Shown: in pieces, positions 1 through 11,299 of the stretch
How positions within the stretch are numbered: position 1 is the stretch's first letter
Layout: each line of letters opens with the position of its first letter
Source: Spirometra erinaceieuropaei
Taxonomy: Eukaryota > Platyhelminthes > Cestoda > Diphyllobothriidea > Diphyllobothriidae
Assembly (NCBI GenBank): GCA_902702965.1
Contig: CACRXP010000383.1
Location: 481,586 to 545,585, forward strand
Length of the DNA: 64,000 nt
Direction of reading: 5' to 3'
The notes under the pieces: model-generated
The model's input: only the letters and a program-made list of their open reading frames with translations
Database searches by the model: none
Told to the model about the DNA's origin: nothing
Made by a program: the position numbers and the translations under genes

Positions 1-2
1 TC

Positions 3-509
3 TGTTTGATGGGCGATTTCGATCAGATGAGGGCAGGCATATCCGGTCTCCAATGGATTTCATTGTTTACGTGTAATGCCAACGATGACTGGGAGCTGTT
101 CAAGAATGTTCTTCTGCAGCTCATCAACAAACACTGCCCACTGACTACTGTAAGACTGGACAAACGCCCTGTGTGACTTAATAGCGACCTTAAGAAAGAA
201 ATCAACAGGAAGCCCAAATTTTGGAGAAAATATTGTGCCACTAGGCAATTTGAATATTTCAAAACCTACAAGACGCAGAGAACCAAACGGAGAAGCATGA
301 TTATAATTATTATTATAACTATTTTTGATGAATCAGGACAAGTTATGACAAATGATAACCAAATAGCAAACTCATTCAACAGATACTTGTCAGCTAACTA
401 CACAGTCAAAGAGGGAACGGTCCCCCAACCGACCAAGATGACTGAGCACATCCTTAATGAGATCCGTTTTAGTGAAGAAGCTGTTTAAGTAGCCATCAAA
501 CAACTATAG
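3..509 (+). mobile_element. Non-LTR retrotransposon fragment G, left part (endonuclease end to start of RT)
   Basis: One frame reads through the region between the endonuclease and reverse transcriptase (RT) domains of a CR1/Jockey-like ORF2. Recognisable stretches are WELFKNVLLQLINKHCPL, then a Lys/Arg-rich linker (KKEINRKPKFWRKY), then FDESGQVMTNDNQIANSFN and the RT lead-in NEIRFSEEAV. There are in-frame stops at about 177 and 486, and an AT-rich run (298-323) replaces part of the linker, so the copy is dead. It stops where minus-strand element A begins and appears to resume at 4793. The family call rests on motif order read by eye. Confidence 0.6.
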
Positions 510-662
510 ATAGATAGATAATTTTTATTAAAGACCCGTCGGGGTCCCATCAAAGCAAGTTAAAATAAATTTGCATGCGAGTTTTAGACGAGGTAGGCTG
601 AATCTTTACAAAATGCAATTCATAGTTTCTGAATTAGAAGTCCATTGAGAAACATGGAGATT

Positions 663-733
663 GAGGGGTGAAAAAAACTCCTCGGAAAAAGTTAAAAATG
701 ATTGGATTAATTTTACAGGAGAAAAAACCCCTC
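663..733 (-). other. Possible stem-loop in the 3' UTR of element A
   Basis: GAGGGGT at 663-669 is complementary to ACCCCTC at 727-733, each next to an A-rich tract. Element C has the same pairing potential (9132-9138 with 9200-9205). Element B keeps the right arm but has one mismatch in the left. Non-LTR RTs commonly recognise 3' UTR structure, so this may be the recognition hairpin. That role is inferred. Confidence 0.45.
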
Positions 734-839
734 TTTAAAAATAATAACAGAAAAAAAGCGAGCAGGACTGGCCTGTAGGTGGCGGTATATAACGGAATGT
801 TTTCGGTCATCGTCAGGGTATCAATAAATGTCCGCCTTG

Positions 840-1563
840 NNNNNNNNNNNNNNNNNNNNNNNNNNNNNNNNNNNNNNNNNNNNNNNNNNNNNNNNNNNNN
901 NNNNNNNNNNNNNNNNNNNNNNNNNNNNNNNNNNNNNNNNNNNNNNNNNNNNNNNNNNNNNNNNNNNNNNNNNNNNNNNNNNNNNNNNNNNNNNNNNNNN
1001 NNNNNNNNNNNNNNNNNNNNNNNNNNNNNNNNNNNNNNNNNNNNNNNNNNNNNNNNNNNNNNNNNNNNNNNNNNNNNNNNNNNNNNNNNNNNNNNNNNNN
1101 NNNNNNNNNNNNNNNNNNNNNNNNNNNNNNNNNNNNNNNNNNNNNNNNNNNNNNNNNNNNNNNNNNNNNNNNNNNNNNNNNNNNNNNNNNNNNNNNNNNN
1201 NNNNNNNNNNNNNNNNNNNNNNNNNNNNNNNNNNNNNNNNNNNNNNNNNNNNNNNNNNNNNNNNNNNNNNNNNNNNNNNNNNNNNNNNNNNNNNNNNNNN
1301 NNNNNNNNNNNNNNNNNNNNNNNNNNNNNNNNNNNNNNNNNNNNNNNNNNNNNNNNNNNNNNNNNNNNNNNNNNNNNNNNNNNNNNNNNNNNNNNNNNNN
1401 NNNNNNNNNNNNNNNNNNNNNNNNNNNNNNNNNNNNNNNNNNNNNNNNNNNNNNNNNNNNNNNNNNNNNNNNNNNNNNNNNNNNNNNNNNNNNNNNNNNN
1501 NNNNNNNNNNNNNNNNNNNNNNNNNNNNNNNNNNNNNNNNNNNNNNNNNNNNNNNNNNNNNNN
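840..1563. other. Assembly gap (724 N)
   Basis: Unbroken run of N. By alignment to element B it covers most of the RT domain of element A. The long open frames that appear to cross it are artefacts of translating N. The matching part of B, about 5247 to 7284, is roughly 1.3 kb longer than this gap. Confidence 0.99.
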
Positions 1564-1843
1564 CAAGGTGTTTTGCGAAGAAAGCACTAAACAACTCCGC
1601 CTTGTCAGTGTCATCGGTGAGGAAGACTTTGTTATCATTTAGCATGGGTGGAAGTTCATGACCCCGCTTAGAGGAGGACCGATGACGGAAGATGTTAGCG
1701 ACGGATTTGCCAGGGTTCGAACCAATGAGAGCAATTGATTCTCTTTGCCTGTCGCGCGCTTGGCGCATCCTTGAGGCCATCTCAAATATCTCTGTGATTC
1801 TAAGATGAACAGATAAGGAACTAGTGGATGGGTCACGCAGTTG

Positions 1844-2740
1844 TCACCTCAACTTTTGTAGTCTGTTCTGAAGAAAATGAGGAACAAGAGAATCTGAAGA
1901 ATTAGGCTTGAGATATCTACGCGGCACAAACTCTAGAATGTCCTTGGAAACATTGGACATGACATCACGAAGAATGGTTACATCGCTACAAGTGAGGAAG
2001 CCACACCAATCCAAGGATCTCATATAGTTATTAATTAAGTCGCTATCTACGCAGTCGTAGTTCATGAAAGTCTGAACAGCGCTTGTCTTTTTTGAAAAGG
2101 CAAGCGGTAGGCAGCAATGACTTAATACGTGGTCACTGTCAAAGAGGTCCTTTTTTAAAGCAACAGAAAGAGGAGCAATGTCATTGGTGAAGATTAGATC
2201 TAAAATGTGATTATCTCTTGTTGGAGAGCGCACCAGTTGGGACCAATTAGAAAAATTGATAATATCCTGAAAGGACTGGAATCTGGGTGGGTAGCTATTG
2301 GAAACCCAGTCAATTTCAGGAAGGTTAAAATTCCCAGTAATTATTTTAACATCGAAAGCAGCTTCCGAAATTAATTTAAAGATTTCACAGAGTTGTGAAT
2401 CATCACTGGCTAAAGAATTTGGGGGATTGCAGATACAGCCAATAATTGCCTTTCTTTGTGGCGAGAGAATAACAGATGCAAAGCGGAAGTTTCCCGCGAA
2501 TGAGGAATCATCCAAGTAATAGGGAGAGTGCTTTAGGTAGGATTTAAGATAAAGAAGACAACCACCCCTACGCCTAGTCGTGCGGTCTTGGCGGTAAAAA
2601 TCGAAGTCATCTATGAGAAGGGCAGAGTCAGGAATTAGAAAATGTGTCCAAGATTCTGTTACACATATAATATCAGGCGTCATTTCCAGAGCAATGGCTC
2701 TGATTTGGGCCATGTTGTTTATAGCAGACCTGGCATTCAA
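1844..2740 (-). pseudogene. Element A endonuclease domain (AP/EEP-type, ORF2 N-terminal)
   Basis: 298-codon open stretch with the order expected of an apurinic-like endonuclease: NARSAINN at the start, ICVTESWTH (catalytic Glu region) near residue 25, RRGGCLLYLK, NFNLPEIDW near residue 137, LDLIFTND, and SDHVL near residue 205. This domain nicks target DNA to prime reverse transcription. The conserved GDFN motif reads GNFN here: codon 2330-2332 is AAT on the minus strand where B and C have an Asp codon. A metal-coordinating Asp is therefore lost and the enzyme is probably dead. The C-terminal part is the linker towards RT, which continues in other frames to 1564. Confidence 0.8.
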
Positions 2741-2790
2741 TAATATAATATCTAATGTGTTTCGAACGGCAATGCTATTGTCGACGGTAT

Positions 2791-3618
2791 TTAAAAAAAA
2801 TTTGGAGGCGGATATGTAAGCTGCGAATTAATGACACTTGGAGAATAAGTACCAGTTAATTTAGAGTTATTGACGTATGGGGAGTCAGCAAGAGAAGGCT
2901 GAGTATGAGACCTAAAGGAGGTGGGGATATAGTTTTCAAACATTGGAATGCTAGGGGAGTTAGAACATGGATAGACTTGTTGATAGTTAAATAGTGGAGG
3001 AAGGGGAGGAGGAGGAGGAGGAGGAGGAGGAGGAGGGAGGCTAGAAGGAAAGTAGGGGCAAATGGGTGAGGGTAGGCCACTAAAAGAATGAAATAGTGGG
3101 AAACCAGGTATAGATTGGAAGTCAAAGGAGATAGGTTGACGTACCTGAGAGCAATTGGCCTTAAGTTTTGGGAAGCCTGAACTAGGTTGGGGCATAAATG
3201 ATTGAGGGCAATTCAAGTATGAATTAGTTGCTGGATATATAGTAGGGCTTTGATAAGTAACCGGTACGCAGGACAGAGAATTATTCGAGGATATAATTGG
3301 AGCTGCGGGATTTGTAGACGTGCTGGGCTGAGCAGACTTGTTAGATCTAAGAGAAGGCGTAGTACCTCCAAATGGAACTGTACTACCTTTCTTTTGGGTC
3401 GGAGTCTGATTCAATTTTCGAGTCTCACCGTTCTGACGCCAAGCCACAGGTGACTTAGCTGTAGACCTTACAGCACCCAGTTGGACAATAGAAGTTATCG
3501 GTCTAGCTGATGTAGACGGATTTTCATGTGTCTCAGCGTGACTATCCGGAGGATACGAAACGACAAATGGGGCTGCTGCTGCTGCTGCTGCAAGTTTAGG
3601 GGCAGGCAAATGCGTCAA
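2791..3618 (-). pseudogene. Element A ORF1, proline-rich C-terminal part
   Basis: 275-codon low-complexity frame, rich in Pro, Ser, Asn and Tyr. It has an alanine run from a GCT repeat (3571-3591) and a run of about ten prolines from a GGA repeat (3007-3034). No zinc knuckle or RRM is visible. By position it is the ORF1 product, which in this class coats the RNA. It is followed closely by the endonuclease ORF. The same protein region can be followed in element B (8480-8971, continuing at 13437), which shows it belongs to the element and not to a host gene. Confidence 0.65.
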
Positions 3619-4521
3619 GTGGTTCGAGTGAGATGGAGATGTCGGAGAAAGAGGAAGGAGGGAGTCAGATGTCGCAGGAGTAGGAGAAGCTGAATCCTTA
3701 CGGCCACTTGTATTATGACCGAGTTGGGGAGCATTAGACTGAGAAGCTCAATCCTTACGGCCACTTGTATTATGACCGAGTTGGGGAGCATTAGACTGAG
3801 AAGCTGAATCCTTACGGCCACTTGTATTATGACCGAGTTGGGGAGCATAAGACTGAGAAGCAGTAGGTTTACGTGAGAATAGAGACCCCATTCTACGCTC
3901 CATAGGAGTAAGATCATGACAAAGGAAAAATTTTGCCTTCTCTAGGTACGCAGTGACACGCTCTCGATGGGTAAAGATTGTGTCAACCTCGATTGATGAA
4001 AACAATTTGACTAAGATGGGTGGATTTGTACTACGGGATGACAAGCGTTTGGCATCCGCTATTTTATAGTTGAAACCACATGAATACAGGAAACTGGTCG
4101 CAACATCAATTGGCCGAGCAGATCGAGGAACATTTTTTAGCAGGAAGTTGTAAGAACGCTTCTGTCTATCACTAGATTCACTGGCGATCAGGTGAACGAG
4201 TGAGTCGAGACGCCTACATTCTTCAGAGGGAATATCGGAGATGTTCCCGTCGAATTAATGTCCAAGAATTGTCAGCAAAGAGCCAAACTTTAGCATAAAG
4301 TCATTGCAGTGGTCAAGTGCAGACAGATTAAGCTGCCGACCAAGTACAACGGGTGACGACTGACTAGTAATATCATCTGACTTAGACTTAGGTAAAGCTT
4401 CTGACTTACGTTTAGTTAGGCCATGTTTACTTACAAGAGCCGAGAGCTTCCGTCGACCAGTGACTTTTGGTCTCATCTTGTCTCGAGGCAATTTGTGATT
4501 AAGAGAACTTCTGGCAGACAA
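3619..4521 (-). pseudogene. Element A ORF1, N-terminal and middle part, frameshifted
   Basis: Open stretches at 4521-4255 (88 codons, basic, starting MSARSSLNHKLPRDKMRPK), 4044-3748 (98 codons) and 3917-3615 are pieces of one ORF1 separated by frameshifts and stops. The middle piece contains SSRSTNPPILVKLFSSIEV and a Ser/Gln-rich tandem repeat. Element B shows equivalent pieces at 14520-13446. I do not recognise a domain. The putative start at 4521 is the first Met after the 5' UTR shared with B. Confidence 0.55.
3693..3863 (-). repeat. Three tandem 57-bp units inside ORF1 of element A
   Basis: Units start at 3693, 3750 and 3807 with an exact 57-bp period. The period is a multiple of three, so it encodes a 19-residue repeat containing SNAPQLGHNTSGRKDSA. 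Element B has only one copy of this unit (near 13834-13890). A single base difference at 3749 turns a Ser codon into TGA. Confidence 0.9.
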
Positions 4522-4792
4522 GTTGACTGAATTTCAGCTAGGGGCTAACGATGTAAAAATAAATAACAACAGTTAGAGAGAAATCGGATGCACAAAATGA
4601 GAATTGCAAAGTGTGATTAGTGAACAGCGGGCGTAGACTAGCAAAACTCGAAAGGAGATGGCAGCGGGCAGTTCTTAGAGAAAAGGCCTGTATTTAAGGA
4701 AATTCAACCAAAAAAACGGGTACTAAAATCGTTAGATCTCACAGAAAAACCACTAAAAATAATATCCTCCATTTATCTTCAAATTTAAAACC

Positions 4793-4925
4793 AGCGGCTT
4801 GTGGTCCTTATCAAACGTCAACTCCTATGGGACGGAGTTCTGAAGCATGCGACATATGATCCAATATTCCTATCTAAGTTCCTCACCCTACTCCAGTCAA
4901 ATGCAATTTTCCCGGACATGTGGAA
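4793..4925 (+). mobile_element. Non-LTR fragment G, right part (start of RT domain)
   Basis: Translates as LWDGVLKHATYDPIFL then SKFLTLLQSNAIFPDMWK, the RT block that normally follows the NEIRFSEEAV lead-in seen at 460-488. The two parts therefore look like one element split by element A. It ends exactly where the 3' tail of element B begins (4926). No continuation was found beyond 14803. Confidence 0.6.
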
Positions 4926-5981
4926 ATAATAATAATTTTTTATTAAAGACTCGTAGGAGTCATATCAAAGCAAGTAAAAAAATTTACATATGAATTTTAG
5001 ACGAGATAGGCAGAATCTACGAAATGCAATCCATAATTTCTGAAATAGTAGCCCGTTAAGAAAAATGATTAGTGAGCGGTGAAAAAAACTCCAATTAGAA
5101 ATTTAAAAATGAATGGAATAGTTTTACAGGAGAAAAAACCCCTCGCTAAAAAATAATAACAGAAAAATACGAGCAAGACTGGCCTGCGTGTGGCGGTATA
5201 TAACGTATTATAATCGGACATCTTCAGGGCAGAAATAAATGTCAGCGTTGAGGGATACGCATGCGGGTCGGACAGGAGCGGCGTGCAAGTGGTATTGTAT
5301 ACGGTATTCAGAACTGACATCGTCAGGACAGGGCCGATACGTTGGATGAGATTATTCCTGTCTTAGAGGCCAGACGAGAGGAACCCAGATGCGGTCGGCC
5401 ACCGTACGCTTCGAACCCAGACGAGGAGTGGGAAAGTGAGGTACGAGCAAGCTACGAGTAGATGGCAAATACTAAGGGTCCCCCTATGGAAGTCGACAGA
5501 CGGCATGAGGTTGAAATGAGGAGATGACATACAGAACCGCGAAAATCGTCGCTCTGGGGGAGCGGTGATGGCAGTGGATTTAGAAACCAATTCAAAACAG
5601 CGTTTTAATGATATAATTGAGAGTTACTACTTGATCTACCATTAAATCCCAGGAGGACCCTTCTAGAAGTCAATAAGCTGAGTGTTCGAGAATAAGGCCG
5701 TTAAAAGGGCTTTTATACTTTCCGGTGTTTTGCTTAATTTCGACTTGAATACCAGTAAGTTAGGCGATAATCTAATTTCAGGCGGAAGATTATTCCAAAG
5801 GAAGGCATATTTGGGAGCAAAGAAGAGGCAGTGCTTAGATGTAGTACAAAGAGGCGGCGGGATCACCATGGAGGAGTTGCGCGTGGCATAAGATCGATCT
5901 CTCAGAGTGAGAGTGCCAATAAGCAGAAGATTGGAGCTAGATTTAATGCGAAAAAGGAAGCAAAGGTCAGCTTCGAGTCTT

Positions 5982-7109
5982 CTAACCCAGAAAAACTGAA
6001 TGTGCGCCAGCTGACATCTCTGAGTATAAGAAGTACCGGGTGCGACTTAAGAAAACAGTTTCGGGGTGAAGACCCTCCAAAACATTTTCGATCTCATAGC
6101 GGTCACAGACGTTCATTAAATTAAAGAAAGGACAGCAATATTCGAGGACTGGAAGAACAAACATTTGATAAAGCCTTAGCTTCATTTCCGGAAGGAAAAA
6201 ATTATGCGATATAAATCCACATATCAGCGCGGCTTTGACAGAGATTCTATCTGCATGAGGAGATAAAGCATGTTTATTTGTTTAACTAAGACCTAGGTCC
6301 TTTATGGTGGAGCACTCTGAGAGTGGATTATTCTGAAAAATTATGGGACCATAAAGTTTGGCAGGACCAAAATACATGAAACTACACTTGGATTATGAAA
6401 ACTCTATCTGCCATGTTAGACCCCATCTGCTTAAGCGTAGTAAATCGGCATTAATTTTCCCAACACAAACGTTTGCGGTGTCCTTAGAGTATGAGTAAAC
6501 ACACTTGAGGTCATCGTCATGAGTAAAAGTTTGCGAATTTCCCAGTTCACTCGAAATATCATTGATATACAGAAGGAAGAGAAGCGGACCCAGAACCGTA
6601 CCTTGATGCACGCCGCTCGTGATGGAGTGGGGTGTCGAGTAGCTATTACCGACCATGACTTTCAGATATCGGTTAGACGGATAGAACCTGATGAAGTCAA
6701 GTAGAGGCGGCCGGATGCTGAGAGCTTCCGATTTTACTAAACGACGTCTATGTGGCACAGTGACAAGGGCCTTGCTAAAATCAAAGTAGATAATACCCAC
6801 TGACTGCTGTTTACTACGAAGGGAAGTGATAAGATTAAGAAGTGCCAAGTGGCAAGTTTCGTTTGATCGTTCAGGTAAAAATTCATGCTGACTAGAGCTC
6901 AGAAGCCGATTAGCTAGACAGAAGTCAAGAATGCCATTGAAAATAATCTTTTCAAGAAGCTTTGCTAGAGACGGAATTTTGTGCACGCCCCGATAGTTAT
7001 ACACATCGGACCGAGATCCTGACTTAAAGACGGGAATTATAATTGAGGTTTTACATGTTTCAGGAAAGAGTCCTTTTGAAATATAAACAGAGAATAAATG
7101 ACTAAGCAA
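5982..7109 (-). pseudogene. Element B reverse transcriptase
   Basis: Main open piece 7109-6393 (238 codons) with RT landmarks in order: IIIPVFKSGSRSDVYNYRGV, LEKIIFNGI, SSSQHEFLPERSNETCH, IIYFDFSKAL (motif A), SGVHQGTVLGPLLFLLYIND (motif B) and FTHDDDLKCVYS (motif C). Motif C normally reads Y-A-D-D; here the two preceding residues are changed (codons in 6511-6524) though the Asp pair remains. The C-terminal part continues in another frame (6185-5982, LPEMKLRLYQMFVLPVLEYC). Reverse-transcribes the element RNA at the nicked target. Confidence 0.8.
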
Positions 7110-7636
7110 TATGGGAAGGTCGGATGCCTGTTTAATAACCTGATTTGGAATGCCGTCCGTTGCTGAACAGTGTGAGTTTTCAAACGACTTTTGTGTTTCT
7201 TAATGAGATCTGAGGACACATCGATTGTATTTAGTGTCCTATCTGAAACTGAACGAAAGAAAGTGACTGGTTCGGACTCAGCATTAAGTTGTTTTGTAAA
7301 GAAAGCCCTAAACAACTCCGCCTTGTCAGTTTCATGGGTGAGGCAGACGTTGTTATCGTTTAGGAGGGGTGGAAGTTCGTGACCACGCTTGGAGGAGGGC
7401 CGATTACGGAAGTTGTTAGCGACGGATTTGCCAGGGTTCGAAGCACTGCGAGCAAGTGATTCTCTTTGCCTGTCGCGCACTTGGCGCATCCTTGAGGCCA
7501 TCTCAAAATTCTCTTTGATTCCAAGATGAACTGATAAGTAACTAGTAAAGGGGTCACGCAGCTGCCGTCTCTTAGTGAAGAAAATGAGGAACAAGGGAAT
7601 CTGAAGAATCAGGCTTGAGATATCTGCACGGCACAA
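7037..7636 (-). pseudogene. Element B linker between endonuclease and RT
   Basis: 199-codon piece with MASRMRQVRDRQRESLARS, LPPLLNDNNVCLTHETDKAE and LFRAFFTKQLN. It joins the endonuclease to the RT and overlaps the RT piece in a different frame, which marks a frameshift. The same linker is seen in element A on both sides of the gap edge (1780-1564). Nothing catalytic is expected here. Confidence 0.65.
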
Positions 7637-8400
7637 ACTCTAGGATGTCCTCGGAAACATTGGACAGGACGTCACGAAGAATGGTTGCATCGCTACAGGA
7701 GAGGAAGTCACACCAATCCAAAGATCTATCATGGTTATTTATTAAATCGTTATCTACGTAATCGTAGTTTAGGCAAGTCCAAACGGTGCTGGTCTTTTTT
7801 TAAAAAGGCAAGCGGCAAGCAAAAATGAATTAATACGTGGCCACTGTGAAAGAGGTCCCTTTTGAAAGCAACCAAAAGAGGAGCAATGTCATTGATAAAG
7901 ATTAGATCTAAAATGTGATTAGCTCTTGCTGGAGAGCGCAGCAATTGGGACCAGTTAGAAAAATTGACAATATCTTGAAAGGGCTGGAATCTGGGTGGAC
8001 AGCTATGGGAAACCCAGTCTATTTCAGGAAGGTTAAAATCCCCAGCGATTATTTTAACATCGAAAGCAGCTTCCAAAATTAATTTAAAGATTGCATTCAG
8101 TTGTGATTCATCAGTGGCCAAAAATTTGGGAATTGTGTATACAACCAATAATTGCCTTTCTTTGCGCCGAGAGAATAACAGATGCAAAGCAGAGGTTTCC
8201 CTTGAATGAGGAAACATCCAAGTAATAGGAAGAGTACTTTAGGTGGGATTTAAGATAAAGAGGACAACCGTCCTCACGCCTAGTCATGCGGTCTTGACGG
8301 TAAAAATCGAAGTCGTCTATGAGAAGGGCAGAGTCATGAATTAAGGGATGGGTTCAAGATTCTGTTACACATACAATATCAGCCGTTATTTCGAGAGCAA
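7630..8400 (-). pseudogene. Element B endonuclease domain
   Basis: The main open piece 8217-7750 carries VKIIAGDFNLPEIDW, NHILDLIFINDIAPL and HSGHVL. The GDFN motif is intact, but the catalytic SDH triplet has become SGH (codon 7840-7842), losing the Asp that pairs with the catalytic His. The N-terminal part (NARSxINN, CVTESW) lies in other frames up to about 8440. Endonuclease activity is not expected. Confidence 0.7.
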
Positions 8401-8479
8401 TGGCCCTGATTTGGGCCATATGGTTTATAACGGACCTGGCATTCAGTAATATAATATGTAATGTGTTTTGAACAGCAAT

Positions 8480-8971
8480 GCTATTGTCGATGGTATTTAA
8501 GAAAATTTGGAGGCGGATATGTAAGCTGTGAATTTATGATGCTGGGAGAATAAGTACCAGTTAATCTAGAGTTATTAACGTATGGTGAGTCAGCATGAGA
8601 AGGCTGGGCATGTGACCTAAAGGATGTGGGGATATAGTTTTCGAGCATTGGAATGCTGGGAGAGTGAGAACAGGGATAGGCTTATTGGTAGCAAAATTGT
8701 GGAGGGAGGGGAGGCGGAAAGAGCCTATAAGGAGAGTAACGGCTAGTGGGGGAGGGTAGGCAGCTAAAAGAGTAAAACGGTTGGGAACCAGGTCTACGTT
8801 GGAAGTCAAAGGAGGTAGGTTGAGTTATCTGAGAGCAATTGGCCTTAAGTCGTGGGAAGCCTGGAACTAGGTTGGGGGATAAATGACTTAGAACAATTAA
8901 TGTATGAATTATTTGCTGGATTTATAGTAGGGCTTTGATAAGTACAGGACAGAGAATTATTCAGGGATATA
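8480..8971 (-). pseudogene. Element B ORF1, C-terminal piece (3' of the element C insertion)
   Basis: Aligns with the Pro/Ser/Tyr-rich end of element A ORF1 (2791-3290), including MTSNVDLVPNRFTLLAAYP and NNSLSC. The polyproline run of A is much shorter here. It breaks off at 8971, at the 3' tail of element C. The rest of ORF1 resumes at 13437. Confidence 0.6.
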
Positions 8972-10135
8972 GTAATAATTAATATTATTATTTTTATTAA
9001 AGTCCCACCGAGGTCCCAGCAAAGCAAGTAAAAATAACTTAACATGCAAATTTTAGACGAGGTAGGCAAAATCTGTACACAGTGCAATACATCGTTTTTG
9101 AATTAGTAGTTCGTTAAGAAGAAGGATAAGCGAGGGGTGAAAAAAAAACTCCACATGCAAATTCAAAAAAGACTAGATAAATTTTATATGAGAAAAAATC
9201 CCCTCGATAAAAAAATAATAACAGAAAAATGAGGGCAGGACTGGCCTGCATGTGGCTGTGTAGAATGGATTTTAGTCCGATATCGACAGGGCCAAAATAA
9301 ATATCAGCTGTATATGGCATTGTATAACGGATTTCATGAAGGGGTAAGTAGGCGGGTCAGTCAGGACTGGCCTGTATGTGGCCTTGAATAAGGCAACTTA
9401 GTGGCGAAATTGAAGACCAATCTCGAGACGATAGGAACTCAGATGCGGTCGGTTACATTCATCCGAGTCCATCCGAGGATGGTGCAAGGGAGATGAGACC
9501 AGACTACTAGTATATGGCGAATACATAAGGTTTCGCCAAGAACGTCGATGGAGCGCATTCTGTGAGGGCACGATGCATGAACTGAAAAATTGGAAACATT
9601 AACATTTCTGGTGAGGGATCTTAGGAAGCGAGACTACTCACAAAGGAAGGAAATGTGAGCAGACACGGAAAGTTAATGGCGGCATACTAAATTCCCGGTG
9701 GCCCTTTCTCAGTGACATAGAAAAAGTTGTCCGGGAAGGATGAGGAAAGTAAAAGATTAGTCGAGTCAGTATTCAGATAAAGGCGTAGTCTTCTCTTAAA
9801 GGTGTGTAGATTTTCTGAAGATCTTATATTTATTGGAAGGTTATTCCAGAGGAAAGTATATCTGGAAGCGAAAAAAGGGAACGCTTAGAGGTGGAGGACG
9901 CTAGAGGAGGTATATTCAAGGACGAGTTGCGAAGATAGTATGGGCGACTATTAGGGGTGAGTGCTGAAATCCGAGGAAAATTTGAACTATGATTAATGCG
10001 AACGAGGAGACAGAAGCCCGCTTCTAGTCTTCGAACCAATTAAAATTTGAGGTTAATTAGCCGGCATCTACCTGAGTAGGAGGTATTGGGATGTTCCATA
10101 TCTAAAAGTTTTTCCGAAAAACGTCTTTGGACATT

Positions 10136-11299
10136 TTAAATTTTTAAACGACTAGCCTCATTCATCAAACCAAAAAATCGACAACAATACTGGAGAATGG
10201 GAAGTACAAATACACGATAGAGCCTTAATTCAATTTCAGGAAGATAGAAATTGTAAGAAATAAGGCCACAGATCTGGGCAGCTTTGGCTGTAATTCTGTC
10301 AGCGTGTGGGGAGAGATCAAGATTACTAGTGTAGCTTAAACCTAAATCCTTGATGGTCGTACATTCAGTCATAGGTGTTCCTTGAAAGACCACTGGTTGG
10401 GGTAGCCGATCAGGTCCAAAACACATATAGCGACATTTAGACGGAGAGAATTTTATTAGCCATTTTGAGCTCCAAGCTGAGAGAGCAAGCAAGTCAGCAT
10501 GGATTTGCTCCAGGCAATGAAGACTCGTAGATTTATTGAAGGAATATACACGTTTGAGATCATTGGCATAAATAAATGATTGAGAATGTTTAACTGCTGA
10601 CGTAATATCATTTATGTAAAGCAAGAACAAAAGAAGACCTAAAACGCAACCTTGTAAGACACCACTTACAATGGGGCTGTCACTGGAAAGTGAAGATCCC
10701 ACCAAAATCTTTTGTTTACGTTTAGTCAGGTATGATCTGAGAAAGTCTATTAGTGAACTGCGAATTCCCATAGCTTCCAATTCAATCAAGAGTCTTTTAT
10801 GTGGTACTATATCAAAGGCTTCACTAGGATCAAAATAAATAACGACAACAGATAGATGGTCAATACGAAGAGAGGTAATTAGATTGAGAAAAGACAGATG
10901 ACATGTTTCACAAGAGCGATCTGGTAAAAAACCATGCTGGTAAGGGCTAATAACATGATTGGATATGCAAATGCCGATAATTTTTAGGGAAATAATATTT
11001 TCAGAGATTTTGGCGAGGTAGGGTGCTTTATGGACACCTCGATAGTTCTGAACGTCATAACGACAGCCAGACTTAAATACTGGAATAATATTAGAAGTTT
11101 TCCTATAGTCAGGAAAGAAGCCATTTACGAGGAATACTGAAAAGATTTTGCTAAGCAGAGAAGGAAAATCCCGTAGCTGTTTTATAAGAGAGTTTGGGAT
11201 ATTGTCCGTTCCTACTGAGTGACAGTTAGGAAGATGATTTATCAATTTTTGAATAGTATCAGGAGAAAAATTAATGATGTGTAGAGAAGCATCAGACAA
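10136..11299 (-). pseudogene. Element C reverse transcriptase
   Basis: The longest TE frame in the window (387 codons). Landmarks: NIIPVFKSGCRYDVQNYRGV, SPYQHGFLPDRSCETCHLSF, VIYFDPSEAFDIVPHKRLL (motif A), SGVLQGCVLGLLLFLLYIND (motif B), FIYANDLKRVYSF (motif C), WLIKFSPSKCRYMCFG and IKDLGLSYTSNLDLSPHAD (thumb). Motif C is Y-A-N-D instead of Y-A-D-D: codon 10562-10564 is AAT, so the first catalytic Asp is lost and the enzyme should be inactive even though the frame is open. Motif A also reads FDPSEAF where FDFSKAF is usual. Confidence 0.85.

Larger units (their letters stand above)
507..4792 (-). mobile_element. CR1/Jockey-like non-LTR retrotransposon A
   Basis: Minus-strand element with 5' end near 4792 and 3' end near 507. 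In sense order it has a 5' UTR (about 4792-4522), ORF1 (4521-2791), an AP-type endonuclease (2740-1844), an RT lost in a sequencing gap, and a 3' UTR (839-510) ending in TTTAATAAAAATT followed by a short ATCT repeat. The ends were set by alignment to element B, which shares the UTR sequence at both edges up to the same TTCAAATTTAAAA block. ORF1 and the endonuclease carry frameshifts and stops, so it is not autonomous. It interrupts the plus-strand element G. Confidence 0.8.

Noticed and set aside
634..1780. Long open frames on both strands across 840-1563
   Set aside because: They are made almost wholly of untranslated N; not genes.
2856..3125. Leucine-rich 89-codon frame
   Set aside because: Out-of-phase reading of the proline-rich GGA repeat in element A ORF1.
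3693..3863. Three regular repeats as a possible CRISPR array
   Set aside because: Units are contiguous, without spacers, and in frame in ORF1.
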